64,000 nt of DNA from Zanthoxylum bungeanum (taxonomy: Eukaryota > Streptophyta > Magnoliopsida > Sapindales > Rutaceae): contig SKCR01006534.1 in assembly GCA_019454045.1 (NCBI GenBank), positions 1 through 64,000 of the forward strand, in the 5' to 3' direction. The notes beneath the pieces are model-generated. The model was not told the origin of the DNA. It saw nothing but the letters and a program-made list of their open reading frames with translations, and searched no databases. The position numbers were made by a program, and so were the translations under genes. This document shows, one piece after another, positions 1-11,407 of this stretch. Position 1 is the first letter of the stretch, and the number at the start of each line of letters is the position of its first letter.

Positions 1-1626
1 AGAGAAAGAGGGGAAGAGAGAGAGAATAAAATTGTGTATTTGATTTTGGTTTCAAAAATAACAAATAAACATTATACCAATTTTTCTTTTTCAAAAGTCA
101 AGCATTAATGCCTTCAACCACCAACATCAATAAATCAAGTGACAACTTGTCACATCACTCAAAGTGACAAGTGATTTGACGCTTGATGCGACTAATGATT
201 TGACGCTTGATTTGACTTGTGTGCCGCACTCGAATTGGAAATGCGAATGTGCTCACAAACACCCGGGCTCGGGTTCGCTAATTCCAATTAACAAATTTTT
301 CGTTGTGACGTAATTAAATGATTATGCCTAGCGAAATCACTATTCACACTCGCTAACGAATTAATTCTAAATTAACTCGTTCGCCCGAATTAAAATCTAA
401 TTTTAATTCCGCATCGAAATCCAATTTCCTATAATATATCAAATATAATATTTTTAACCGATTAATTCCAAATTAATCGTTTTCTCTCTTTTAATGATAT
501 TTTATCCCATATAAAATATCTCAGTAATTAATCACAGATTAATTTTCTCTCTCATCTAATTAATCCTAGATTAATAAAGTGCGAGTCATACGTCATCGGT
601 GAATCTTCGGGAAGCGACCCATGAGATCCCCGAATATGTTGGCAGTAAATACGGTCGTCAGACTATCCGAACACGTAAGTACCTAGCACTACGCTTTTAC
701 CAATTTACAAGACAAGGTTGGCTTCTAGCAAAGCGCCATGCCTACCCAATTCTCCAGAAACATGCTTACAGGAATAAGCGATCTATATCAGGCGTAGTAT
801 ACGTAGTATTACGTATATCGATCCAGTATCGGATGGTCACGTGCTAGGCCTGGGGCTGGAATTGTGTCTACCCCATACGAAGCACATATCAGATCTCTGG
901 TAACTAGTCTCTATAATCGGATATACATGACCTAGTCATAATATCCCGATAGCTGCAGCATATAAGAGAACAAGTTATGTATCCTACGTGATCATCATCT
1001 CCACTATAACTGAAGTGATACTTCCATCTTGACATCACACCCAATACACTATGATTCTCAATATACCCAGAAGAGGCGTACACAGAACCGGTTAAAGCCC
1101 TGGATGACCAAAACCAAAGCATATTGATTGTCGCAAGTATTAGCGGTGCAAGTCTCAGGTTAAGACCATATACACCTACCCTGAATTCGGACTTCCATAG
1201 ACACATAGTTATACTACCAATGGAATTCCGAAGGGGTCTATCCAGAGCGAAGCTGTTTCTCGTACCATCGGTAAAACACAACCTCCTATTACACTTGCAT
1301 GAGTATCATATACCCAAATATATGAGAACTATGTCGTTGTGCCCTCACAACGCGCACAAGTGTAATACTAGTCTTTTACGCATTATCGATGTCCAATCTC
1401 ATAATACTCTGACTAAGGATATTTAATGATTTATCCTTCGTGGATTGATACTGTCTCATATCATTCTCAATCCAGGAAATAATCATATGGACCTCCTATC
1501 ATTTATACATCTAGGTGATCTAATCACAAATGATAAGAGTGCAATCTCCTTTGTCACATGGTTAATTTGTACAACAACACCATGATCTGTACAAATAGTG
1601 ATGCTATGGGTCTTAATTGTCCAACA
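1..1626 (-). mobile_element. Copia-type LTR, partial (family C2, third copy)
   Basis: Read on the minus strand, this begins at 1626 with TGTTGG and follows the 2.0-kb LTRs at 27579-29578 and 45489-47487 almost block by block. The shared blocks include the segment around 599-700, which is the reverse complement of 28500-28615. About 1.6 kb is present and the rest lies left of the window. The base next to 1626 is not a polypurine tract, so this is either the 5' LTR of a minus-strand element or a solo LTR. It sits inside the integrase of gypsy element G1, so it is younger than G1. Small ORFs in it are not conserved as proteins between the three copies. Confidence 0.88.
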
Positions 1627-2534
1627 GTCCGGTAGGCCTATAATGCATTATCCTGTTTTTCAGACCAGTCTTTCCTTGTAGATCCAACGGTTCTCTCCAA
1701 AATTCTTTTGATCTCCCTATTTGAAACTTCAACCTATCCATTTGACTGTGGATGGTAGGCTGTGGCAACTTTATGAGTAACTTCATATTTGGATAGGAGT
1801 GTATCGAAGTATCTATTGCAGAAATGTGTACCACAATCACTAATAATTGCACGAGGTGTTCCGAAGCGAGTGAAAATATTTTTTTTAAGGAATTTTATCA
1901 CCACTTTTGAATCATTTGATGGCAGTGCTATTGCTTCAACCCATTTGGAGACGTAGTCTACTGCAACTAGTATGTACAGGTTTCCGAATGATGGAACAAA
2001 TGGTCCCATAAAATCAATCCCTCATACATAATATATCTCCACTTCCAGAATGTTTTGCAGAGGTCCTTCATTTCTCCTCGATATATTTCCCGTTCTCTAG
2101 CACCTGTCACATTGAAGAGCAAATAAGTAAGCATCTTTAAAAAGAGTGGGCCAGAATAAACCTGATTGTAGGACTTTGGCTGCAGTTTTGTTTCCGCTGA
2201 AGTGTCCGCCGTATGGTGATGAATGACAATGTTGCAGGACACTATTGACCTCCTCATGTGGAACACAACGTCTCAGTAATTGATCAGCACATCGTTTGAA
2301 CAGGTACGGCTCACCCCAGACATAATATTTGACTTCTTTGAAGAACTTCTTTCGTTGCTGATGTGTCCATTCCAACGGCCATTTTCCCGATACTATATAG
2401 TTGACATAGTCAGCATACCAAAGGACATCATGTTGTTTCATGGCAAACAGTTGTTCATCTGGAAAAGTTTCTTTGATTGTCAGTTCATTGCCAGCTGTTT
2501 CTCCATTCTTGAGCCTCGATAAGTGATCTTCCAT
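1627..2534 (-). pseudogene. G1 integrase, broken
   Basis: Two overlapping open stretches (2097-2534 and 1734-2009) carry the integrase of a gypsy pol. The first holds the HHCC zinc-binding region: paired His in an HCHSSPYGGH stretch and a terminal CDRC. The second holds the catalytic core, with DYVSKWVEA and a GTHFCN segment, and ends in YHPQSNG. Integrases insert retroelement cDNA into the chromosome. The N-terminal and core parts are in different frames, and in-frame stops follow the core near 1730 and 1640. The reading then ends abruptly at 1627, where the copia LTR has inserted. It is a non-functional fragment. Confidence 0.85.
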
Positions 2535-2540
2535 TTGGTT

Positions 2541-3184
2541 TTATGTCCCTTTCCTGTCTCGGATCTCAACGTCAAATTCTTGTAGTAGAAGCACCCAACG
2601 GATCAGTCTGGGTTTGGCATCTTTCTTTGCGATCAGGTATTTGATTGTTGAATGATCTATGTAGACTACCACTTTGGGACCCAGCAGATAGGAGCAGAAT
2701 TTATCAAAAGCGAACACAACTGCAAGCAACTCTTTTTCAGTGGTTGTATAGTTGAGTTGAGCTTCATTCAGAGTTCTGCTGGAGTAGTAAATGGTGTGGA
2801 AAACTTTTACTTTGCGTTGTCCCAAAATTGCACCTACAGCAAAATCACTAGCATCACACATCACCTCAAATGGAAGAGTCCAGTCTGTTGCTACTATGAT
2901 GGGGGCAGAGACCAGCTTCTGTTTCAAGATTTCAAAAGCTCCGTGGCATTCTTTGGTGAAGTTGAAAGGCACATCTTTCTCCAGAAGATTGCACATAGGT
3001 TTAGCAATCTTGGAGAAGTCTTTGATAAATCTCCTATATAAAAGCCTGCATGTCCAAGAAAACTCAGAATCCCTTTAACTGATGTTGGTGGAGGTAGTTT
3101 TTCAATTGTTTCAATCTTTGTTTTGTCTACCTTGATTCCCCTTTGTGAAATTCGATGTCCCAGGACAATGCCTTCATGCACCAT
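2541..3184 (-). pseudogene. G1 RNase H and end of reverse transcriptase, broken
   Basis: The stretch 2924-3184 continues the reverse transcriptase thumb/connection (GIVLGHRIS, then a FLGHAGFY block). The stretch 2541-2996 is a gypsy RNase [15 protein letters not shown] with the first catalytic Asp, then [17 protein letters not shown] with the conserved Glu, and a later [10 protein letters not shown] with the third acidic residue. RNase H removes RNA from the RNA-DNA hybrid during cDNA synthesis. The two stretches overlap in different frames around 2924-2996, so at least one frameshift separates them. The RNase H stretch is otherwise open for about 150 codons. Confidence 0.85.
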
Positions 3185-3190
3185 GAAGTG

Positions 3191-4064
3191 TCATTTCTCC
3201 CAGTTGAGTACCAGATTGGTGTCTTCACATCTTTGTAACATTTTTTCCAGATTTTGCAAGCAATGGTCAAAAGAGTCTCCAAACACAGAAAAAAACCATG
3301 AAACCTCCATACTTTGTTCCAGCATGTATGAGAAAATGGCCATCATGCAACGTTGAAATGTGGCAGGAGCATTACATAGTCCAAATGGCATTCTGCGGAA
3401 AGCAAAAGTACCATACGGACATCTAAAAGTAGTTTTCTTCTGATCTTCTGGTGCGATGGCAATCTGATTGTACCCCGAGTATCCATCCAGAAAATAATAG
3501 AACTCATGTCCCGCCAATCTGTCTAGCATCTGATCAATGAATGGCAGCGGAAAATGATCTTTCCTTGTTGCTTTGTTCAGTTTCCTGTAGTCCATGCATA
3601 CTCTCCATCCAGTTATTGTTCTTGTTGGAATCAGCTCATTCTTTTCATTTGTGACTACATTAATTCCTCTTTTCTTTGTCACACACTGCATAGGACTCAC
3701 CCAAGTGCTGTCAGAGATGGGGTAGATGATGCCGGCATCCAACCATTTGATGATTTCTTTTTTCACGACCTCCTTCATGATTGGATTTAGTCTCCGTTGA
3801 TGCTCCACTGTGGGTTTGTAATCATCATTCATCAGAATCTTATGCATGCAAAATGATGGACTAATGCCTCGAATGTCTGCTATAGTCCAGCCAATGGCTT
3901 TCTTGTGTTCTCGTAACACTCTCAGCAGTTTTTCTTACTGCTCCAATGTTAGCGACGAAGAAATAATTTCCTAAGAATGCGTACCTGAGATGACTCATAT
4001 GTAGCTTTAGCTCCAGCTGCGGTGGTTCTTCAATTGAGGGCTTGATTCGATCTTTCTTCGGTAG
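3191..4064 (-). pseudogene. G1 reverse transcriptase, active-site box destroyed
   Basis: A 242-codon open stretch (3191-3919) contains the gypsy reverse transcriptase palm and fingers: LREHKKAIGW at its start, WRVCMDYRKLNKAT, FLDGYSGYNQI with the first catalytic Asp, and RMPFGLCNAPATFQRCM. The next block should carry the second and third catalytic Asp (the Y/F-x-DD box) just before SVFGDSF. At that point (about 3285-3300) the sequence reads WFF instead, so the double Asp is missing through local base changes. The region 3920-4064 links to the protease with further frame damage. Copying could not be supported by this copy. Confidence 0.87.
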
Positions 4065-4547
4065 TTATAGACTTTCCACATGCGGTGTCGATTTGAAGCG
4101 AAATGGTTTGTCAAGATAGTTGATACATTCCAGAATTTCATCATCTAGCTCACTGTCAGTCATGTTGGTGATGTAAGCTTCAAGTTTATCCGTGGGAGGT
4201 GGCATTGCATCAGTATCCTTGATGATACTATCTACAATATCAATTCTGAAACATTCCTCTTCCTTTTCATCACTCGGGAATTTCATGGCTTTGAAAATAT
4301 TGAAGGTAACTTCTTGGTCCTGCAATTTCATGGTTAGTTTTCATTTTTGTACATCAATAATAGTTCGACCTGTAGCCAAGAATGGTCTCCCAATGAGATA
4401 GGTACATCTTTGTCTTCTTCCATATCAAGGATAATGAAAGCTGCTGGGAGAATGAGTTTGTCGACTTAGACCAGCAAATCTTCAACTACACCTCTCGGAA
4501 ATGCGAGTGTTCTATCAGCAAGTTGTAAAGAGACTAAGGTGGGCATT
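4065..4547 (-). pseudogene. G1 protease, C-terminal part and linker
   Basis: Read on the minus strand from 4547, this begins in the middle of a gypsy aspartic protease (LQLADRT, a PRGVVEDLLV segment, then LGRPFLATG-like residues with one frameshift). It continues into a 4065-4331 open linker rich in acidic residues before the reverse transcriptase. The N-terminal half of the same protease is at 15004-15323, beyond element E2. The break coincides exactly with E2's target duplication. Internal stops are present near 4470 and 4350, so the protein is dead. Confidence 0.82.
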
Positions 4548-4866
4548 TGATAAATGCATGAAAATGTACTTTGAAACGTTACTTATTCGGGTTTATTGTT
4601 AGTATTTAATTCTATATTTTATATTTTATTATATAATTTTTATCATATGTTAATTTAGAAAGTATTCATTATTTAAATTAATTTAGTAATTTCTCTCGTT
4701 ATTATTATAGGGATTGGGAAGGAACCGAACACAAACAAGAGAAGTTCCAAGTTCACTCAAATATAAAGAGCTCAAGTGGGGCCGACCAAGAGAGAGAGAA
4801 TGGGGGTGCGCCGCATGTATTAAAGAAACAAAAGGAGAGAGTTAGGGCATACAAAAAAAACAAAAA
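4548..4866 (+). repeat. E2 5' LTR remnant
   Basis: Starts TGATAAATGCATGAAAATG and matches 5520-5840 nearly base for base (for example TACTTTGAAACGT and the run GGGGCCGACCAAGA). The match ends at the A-rich tract near 4860, where the copies go to different sequence. Only the U3 part of the LTR survives. The TATA-containing part seen in the 3' copy is missing. Confidence 0.85.
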
Positions 4867-5519
4867 ACGAGAAATGCTACCTTAAGGGTAGGTGTGTAAA
4901 AAAAAAGAGAAAGAGAAAGAAAAGAAAATTTCAAAAAGAAGAAAATGAAAATAGAGACAAAGGAAAAAAGAAATCATACCATATTAAGCACATAAAAACA
5001 ACTACAGAGCTTAATTGAGATATCTAGGTTGGTTTGACCCATCGATCCCAATTTTCAGACGAAATCATTGAGTTGACATACCTGGGAATAAATTTTGTGA
5101 ATGAACCTTTACACAAACACTATGAGCCTGGCTTAGATGACTTGTTCAAAGACTTAGATTTGAGTTACGTTGAGTACTTTGAAGGTTCTCTGGTTTCATT
5201 ACTAGACATTCTTTGAGGACAAAATTATGTGAACTATTGGGACTATTTAATTTTTTTTTTTATTTAATTTTATCTTTTATTTTTGCATGATTGTGTGTTT
5301 TGAATGACGTTTGTGGGTGTCGTTGCTGTAAGCTCTCACGAGACTATAACTCGTCCACTAGGGACACCTAGGGGTTTAAAGGCTTGTTGCATACGCTAAA
5401 TGCAATCGTGATCCCTACGAAAGTGGCTTAGATAGTTTTTATTTATTTTTATTTATTCAGTTTAGTTCTTATTTTTCGCTTGAATTGCTAGGGACTAGCA
5501 ATAAGCTGGTTGGGGGTTG
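4867..5519 (+). other. E2 interior remnant: hairpin, purine-rich tract, 3' untranslated region, polypurine tract
   Basis: The segment opens with a short inverted repeat (CTACCTTAAGGGTAG near 4877), then an A/G tract, then about 250 bp that match the interior of the LARD-like element at 35830-36300. It ends in a conserved gypsy 3' sequence: GGGACTAGCAATAAGCTGG followed by TTGGGGGTTG at 5510-5519, which primes plus-strand DNA synthesis next to the 3' LTR. A 60-codon ORF at 5034-5216 lies in the matching part. It is not open in the LARD copy, so I do not call it a gene. Confidence 0.7.
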
Positions 5520-6389
5520 TGATAAATGCATGAAAATGTACTTTGAAACGTCACTTATTCGGGTTTATTGTTAAGTATTTATTCTATATTTTATATTTTA
5601 TTATATAATTTTTATCAATTATGTTAATTTAGAAGTATTCATTATTTAAATTAATTTAGTAATTTCTCTCGTTATTATTTATAGGGATTGGGAAGGAACC
5701 GACACAAACAAGAGAAGTTCCAAGTTCACGCAAATATAAAGAGCTCATGGGGCCGACCAAGATAGAGAGAAGGGGGGTGCACCGCATGTATTAAAGAAAC
5801 AAAAGGAGAGAGTTAGGGCATACAAAAAAAACAAAAAACGTGAAGACCTAGTTTCCTTTTGCTTGACGTCACACTATATAAGAGAGCAGGCTGCGTGAGA
5901 ATTAAAGGGAGGAGGGCTGTTGCGCATAAACATACAATAAATTAGAGAGCTACGTGAAGCAGCAGGTTTGCTGCGCAAACAACAAAAATAAACCAGAGGC
6001 ACTTTACCGAGAAGAAAAAGCAGAAACTGCAGAGCCGAGAGTTTGGGGAGGAAAACAGACGCAGCTGAGTACAATCCAAGGGAGCCGTGAGCAATCCAAG
6101 GAGCAGTGATAAGAATATACAATGTTTCTCCAACACATCTCTTTTTTCTTCCTTTGGCATGCGGAACTAAACCTCCTCAGCAAAGCTAAAGGCGAACTCT
6201 TGTACCCAATTCTTTTATTTTTGTTATTTGATTCTTGGATGATTTTTATTTTTTTTATACATTGTTATCCTATTCGTTCTCTTTATTCTTTTGTGATATC
6301 TAATCCGGGAACTATATTTTTAATTTACATAAGATTCAGTCACGTTTTTTTTATATGTGTTGTTGGTGAATTAGTTGTGATTGGTTAAT
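5520..6389 (+). repeat. E2 3' LTR, first part
   Basis: Begins TGATAAATGCATG right after the polypurine tract and repeats the 5' LTR remnant over about 320 bp. It then continues into sequence that the 5' copy has lost, including a clear TATA box (ACTATATAAGAGAG near 5872) that would start transcription about 30 bp downstream. It is cut at 6389 by copia element E3 and resumes at 14557. Confidence 0.85.
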
Positions 6390-6997
6390 TGTTAGGAAAC
6401 ATAATCCCTATATATTTACATGTTTGTCCCTTTAGGATCTAACCATACATGTATTACTAGTCCTAGATTTATTTACATGCTAATTGAAATAAATCTATAC
6501 TAACCAACACACAATTGCATACCTTTTATGCTTGTAGAGACCTCTTAATCAAACTTAATTGATTGCTTAACTCAATAAGCAAATGGTCTTATTTATAGGA
6601 GGGAAATCAAGTCACTATGTAATCACATGCATTGATTACTATAATCACATTATTAGGATGCATAATGACCTTTCTAACCCTTCAAAAATGTTACCATCAT
6701 GGGTGTACCATTGTTCCCCCCATTTAACATTTTACTAATTGTTGTCACTTAACAACTCTTGTTGTTACTTAATTATTTGATTAACAATTCTTGTTGTTTA
6801 CTTAGTAATGAAATCATTACTAATTGTTGTTATTTAACAACACCACATAATTAACTTAATAATTTCCAACATGAAATTATTACTAATTGTTGTTATTTAA
6901 CAACACCAAATAATTAACTTAATAATTTCCAAATGAAATTATTACTAATTGTTGTTTTAAACAACACCAAATAATTAACAACAATTAATTTCCAACA
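6390..6997 (-). repeat. E3 3' LTR
   Basis: 608 bp, near-identical to 13937-14551. On the minus strand it lies directly after the polypurine tract, so it is the 3' LTR. Three degenerate copies of a roughly 60-bp unit occupy 6806-6990, each containing the inverted repeat TGTTGTTATTTAACAACA. They fall in the U3 half, where LTR enhancers lie. A TATA-like CCTATAAATAAG reads on the minus strand at about 6591-6602. Confidence 0.92.
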
Positions 6998-7016
6998 TCT
7001 CCCACTCACACATGAT
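6998..7016 (-). promoter_or_regulatory. E3 polypurine tract
   Basis: On the minus strand this reads GTGTGAGTGGGAGA directly before the 3' LTR. It is the purine run from which plus-strand DNA synthesis starts in LTR elements. Its position fixes the orientation of E3. Confidence 0.8.
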
Positions 7017-8027
7017 GGGATCAACAATTTTTATTATCTCTACAAGAATAATTCATACTTTGCAATTGTGTCGTGCGACCAGCATACTTCGAGAGCTCAC
7101 TTGCTATACATCTGTTAGGAATATATAGCCGCTCGAAAAATGGATAGAACCATAGTGGATTATGTATGCAGTATCCTCGATCATTTATCACATTAAATCT
7201 CTCTCGATCTCTTTTCGAATGTAATATTTATTTTGTATTCACAATCATGTTTGATCACATAGAATAACATAATTGGTCGACCAGTGAATACAAGCTAATG
7301 TGATATTACTCATATAATGATCTTTCTCATTTCTCGAATCTCTCAACTTTGATTCAATTCGCTTTTCCAGAGATGTTCTTTCAGATCGAATCTCTCATGA
7401 TCTTTCAGCAACACTCCAAGATAGCGATCATCAAATCTAAGTTTTAAGAAGCAGACAAGAGTCTAAAGGGTACAATGTGAGATTGAAATAATCTCAAGGG
7501 TCTCACACAATATCAAGACTGAGATCTTTACTTGTATTACCCTCAATAGTCACAAATGTACACATGGTATGAAAACATGTGCTACGGTATTCTCTCCTTC
7601 CCATGGAGCGCATGTCTCATAAAATACCGTACAGATTATAGTTCAGACAAACACAATGTCTAACTCATAACTGACATTAAGACAAGTAAGGTGAAACGAA
7701 CTTATTCACCTTAGGTCATATCACAGAGAAAGTGACCTCATAACGACATTACTTAATTTTCAAGCTTGAGCTCTCTAAATTATCACTCAGATAATTAGCT
7801 TAAAAATTTGTCTCATCTCCCATTAACACAAAGTAATGGAGGCGATTGCCCGTGTGAGAGGGCCAATCATTCACTTGTCCGACATACTTCTCATACTATA
7901 CTAATAGTATATTTGTTTAAACATGTATCAACATAATAACATGTAAGCATTGAACACAAATATCAATGAGTATTAACATTAGTAAACATTATTTGGGAAA
8001 AAATACATATCATAATATGTAAGCACA
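7017..8027 (-). other. E3 3' untranslated region
   Basis: About 1 kb between the RNase H stop and the polypurine tract. No open frame or known domain is visible on either strand. It is AT-rich with scattered TCTC runs. A 1-kb 3' untranslated stretch is long for a copia element, but I see no second gene in it. Confidence 0.6.
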
Positions 8028-9521
8028 TTAACATCTACGCAATCCCTGAGTTTTTACATGTCTAACAAAGACATCTCTAGGAACAGGCTTGGTCAATGGA
8101 TCTGCTACCATTTCTTGCGTAGAAATGTACTTCATGTTTACCTCTTCTCGTGCAACTATGTCTTTCACAAAGTTATATTTGGTATCTATATGTTTCGTTT
8201 TACAATGGAATTTTGGGTCTTTTGTGTAGGCTATCGCTGCTTCACTATCACAGTTAACTAATACTGGACCAGAAGCTTCATTTGACATACCCAAATGATC
8301 CAAGAACCTTTTCAACCACACAGCCTCTTGTACTGCTGATGAAAAGGCCACAAATTCAGCCTCCATTGTGGATAAGGCTATACAAGATTGTTTCTTACTG
8401 CTCCATGAAATGGCACCATTGTTTAGCAAGAAAACAAAACCGGAGGTAGATTTTCTTTCATCTAAATCTCCTCCCCAGTCAGCATCAGTATAGCCTCTCA
8501 ATTGCAGATCATTTCCTTGATAACACAATGAGTAATCAGCTGTCCCTCTCAGATACCTAAATATTCTTTTAACTGCTTTCCAATGTGCTAGTCCTGGATT
8601 GGATTGGTATCTACTTACCATTCCAACAGCGAAACAGATATCAGGTCTTGTACACAACATTGCGTACATTAAACTTCCAACTGCATTTGCATAAGGAACT
8701 TTCTTCATTTGTTCCTTTTCCTGTGGAGTTTCAGGACACAATCTACGACTCAAAGCTTCAGTTTTCGTGATAGGAGTATCAATGGGTTTGCAAGCCTGCA
8801 TTTGGAAGCGTTCAAGAATTTTCTTTATATATGACTCATGTGAAAGAGATAATAAATTCTTTGAACGATTTCTTGAGATCTTAACCCCAAGAATATATGC
8901 AGCTTCACCCATATCTTTCATCTCGAAGTTAGATGATAACCATTCTTTAATGTGTTTTACAAACTCCTTATCATTTCCGGCTATAAGTATATCATCCACG
9001 TACAAAGATAAGATAATGAACTTATCTTTATCTCTCTTGGTGTACACACAATGATCCTCATCTATCATTGTGAAATCATTCGAAATGATTGTATTGTGGA
9101 ATCGTATATACCATTGTCTAGACGATTGCTTGAGACCATATATAGACTTTAAAAGTCTACATACTTTCTCCTTTTCATTTTCTTTTATGAAACCTACTGG
9201 TTGTTCCATGTAGATTTCTTCATCAAGTTCTCCATTGAGAAAAGCAGTCTTTACATCCATTTGATGTAATTCTAGATCCATACTTGCTACTATAGCCAGA
9301 ATCAAGCGAATTGAGGTAAACCTTACAACAGGTGAAAAAGTCTCTTCATAGTCAATTCCTTCCTGTTGCGTATACCCTTTTGCCACAAGTCGTGCTTTAT
9401 ATCTTTCGATATTGCCATCGGCATTACGCTTTATTTTAAGAACCCATTTGTTCTTAACAGCTTTACGTCCTTTGGGTAGATCAACCAATTCCCAAACTTG
9501 GTTGGACCTCATTGACTCCAT
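8028..9521 (-). CDS. E3 copia reverse transcriptase and RNase H, open frame
   Basis: A 497-codon frame with no stop. Reverse transcriptase: VWELVDLPKGRKAVKNKWV at the start, RYKARLVAKGYTQ, HQMDVKTAFLNG with the first catalytic Asp, LLKSIYGLKQS, and LYVDDILIAG with the YVDD active site. RNase H: GYTDADWGGD, then STMEAEFVA with the catalytic Glu, then VNCDSEAA with the next acidic residue, and KHIDTKYNF near the C-terminus. It copies element RNA into DNA in the cytoplasmic particle. The first Met at 9521 is only a frame boundary: in the family this domain is part of one gag-pol polyprotein, and a frameshift near 9520 separates it from the integrase part. All catalytic residues that I can place are intact. 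Confidence 0.92.
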   Translation of the reverse strand: MESMRSNQVWELVDLPKGRKAVKNKWVLKIKRNADGNIERYKARLVAKGYTQQEGIDYEETFSPVVRFTSIRLILAIVASMDLELHQMDVKTAFLNGELDEEIYMEQPVGFIKENEKEKVCRLLKSIYGLKQSSRQWYIRFHNTIISNDFTMIDEDHCVYTKRDKDKFIILSLYVDDILIAGNDKEFVKHIKEWLSSNFEMKDMGEAAYILGVKISRNRSKNLLSLSHESYIKKILERFQMQACKPIDTPITKTEALSRRLCPETPQEKEQMKKVPYANAVGSLMYAMLCTRPDICFAVGMVSRYQSNPGLAHWKAVKRIFRYLRGTADYSLCYQGNDLQLRGYTDADWGGDLDERKSTSGFVFLLNNGAISWSSKKQSCIALSTMEAEFVAFSSAVQEAVWLKRFLDHLGMSNEASGPVLVNCDSEAAIAYTKDPKFHCKTKHIDTKYNFVKDIVAREEVNMKYISTQEMVADPLTKPVPRDVFVRHVKTQGLRRC

Positions 9522-10843
9522 CTTCTTCTTCCATTGCTTTCATCCATTTTTCCTTAGCAGGACACTGAAGAGCCTCTCTTATGTTTCTAGGTTCTTCATC
9601 ATCTTGAGGTAGAATCATAAAGGTTTCTCCTTCGATATCGAAACGACGTCGAGGAATGCCTATACGATTACTACGTCGCAATTGGGATTCTAGTGGTGGA
9701 ACTGATTCCTCACTTTCGATATTATTCCCATTTGGATCGTGCACATTGCTCCCACTAGGATTATGTACATCACTCCCACTCGGATCACGTAAATGAGACT
9801 CGTGTGAAACTAATTCATCATTTTGAGATTCATGTGAAACAGATTCATCATGTTTTCTCAAATTTCTCTCATCACTCCCACTTGAATTAGGTAAACCCGA
9901 GTGTTCACCAATCATGTGATCCATGTGATCTTGAGTTTCATATAGAGATAAATCTTGACCTATCTCTCCCTGCTTAGGAAAATCATTTTCTAAAAATGTG
10001 ATATCTCGTGATTCAAATTCTGTCACGCCTCCACTTTCATGTTCACCTATGCAAACATATCCTTTTGATTGTTCAGAATATCTTATGAAGATACTCTTTT
10101 TTCCTCTTGGGCCTAACTTTCCATGTTCGTGAGAACGCACATGAACATAAGCCGCACAACCCCAAGGTTTTAGAAAGTGAATATCTGGTTTACGACCTGT
10201 CCATAACTCATATGGTGTGGTGGACACAGATTTAGATGGCACTCGGTTAAGTACATATGTGGCAGTTAATAATGCATCACCCCAATAGGTTATAGGCAAA
10301 TTTGCTTGTGCCATCATAGACCTAACCATCTCAAGAAGAGTTCTATTTATTTCTTCTTTCCGCAACACCATTTTGTTGAGGAGTAGCAGGAGTAGTCAAC
10401 TGACGACTAATTCCTTTTTCATCACATAATTCTCTGAACTGATCAGATAAGTACTCACGACCACGGTCAGTGCGTAGTGCTTTAATTTTCTTGTCCAATT
10501 GATTTTCTGTCAAATTCATAAATTTCTTGAAACATTCTAATGCTTCGGATTTATGAGCAATCAAATAGACATAACCAAAGCGAGTAAAATCATCTATAAA
10601 TGTGATGAAATAAGATGCTCCATGCCTTGCCCTGACATTCATTGGACCACAGATATCTGAATGAATTAATTGTAATGGAAATTCTGCTCTAGTCCCTTTT
10701 CCAAATGGTTTTCTCGCAGTTTTTCCTGCCAAACAATATTCACAGGTTGACAATTCTACCTTCTCAATATTTCCCAGAAAGCCTTCTTTGGCTAATCTGT
10801 TCATTCTTTGCTGGCCAATGTGGCCAAGTCTAGCATGCCACAC
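9481..10843 (-). pseudogene. E3 copia integrase, frameshifted
   Basis: Stretch 10343-10843 starts with the zinc-binding GAG-pre-integrase block (WHARLGHIGQQ, then CEYCLAGK) and the catalytic core. The core's acidic residues are in LIHSDICGP, ALRTDRGREYL and QQNGVAERRN, which is the DDE triad of integrases. A frameshift near 10360 moves the rest into stretch 9481-10371, which holds the C-terminal block (YWGDALLTATYVLNR, LWTGRKPDI, WGCAAYVHV) and a Ser/Glu-rich tail. A second frameshift near 9520 separates it from the reverse transcriptase. Each piece is well preserved. Confidence 0.88.
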
Positions 10844-10861
10844 AGTTACACATCACTATCA

Positions 10862-11407
10862 TCACTGACAGATGAAGTAACAAACGAAAAAACTGAAATT
10901 GTGATTAAAACATTCAACATTTAATACAATAAAACCATCCAGAAAATAACCAGAACCATAGTGTATTGTACCTAAGTACAAATCAACACCAAATTTATGG
11001 AAGTTCAAATTGAAACCTAAATTAACCAAAACCAACACAGATACTAAATTTCGACGAATTTGTGGAGCAAACAATACATCATGTAGTAGTAAAGTTTTTC
11101 CACCATGCATGACTAACTTGCATGTTCCTATGCCTTTGACTTCAACCCGTGAGTTGTTGCCAACATATATCCACTTCACCCCAGGTGAAATTCGCCGAAA
11201 TTCCACGAAGGCATCTCTATCCTTCGCTACATGGTCTGTGGCTCCTGAGTCTACAGTCCACAAAGGATTAGATTCAGTTAGAAAGATTGAACTTGAAACA
11301 CATATTTCATTTAAATATGCACGAAAGGTATTCACCTTTTTAGGCTCAGTGCAGTCACGAGCAAAATGACCTTTCTTACCACAGTTAAAACATTTAACCT
11401 TTGCCAT
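10862..11407 (-). pseudogene. E3 copia gag zinc knuckle and aspartic protease
   Basis: The stretch begins with a CCHC nucleic-acid-binding knuckle, CFNCGKKGHFARDC, at residues 6-19. It is followed by the aspartic protease: active-site triplet in WTVDSGATDH, then LHDVLFAPQIRRNLVSV, the hydrophobic block typical of copia proteases. The protease cuts the gag-pol polyprotein. Upstream gag lies in another frame (shift near 11400). Downstream, three stop codons in a row near 10855 separate it from the integrase in the same frame. Confidence 0.88.

Noticed and set aside
904..1426. ORFs on both strands, with relatives at 27999-28277 and 45908-46186
   Set aside because: They lie inside copies of the C2 LTR. 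Their reading frames are broken differently between copies and no domain is visible.
5034..5216. 60-codon ORF in the E2 interior
   Set aside because: The matching segment in the LARD-like element has indels that close the frame, so there is no coding constraint.
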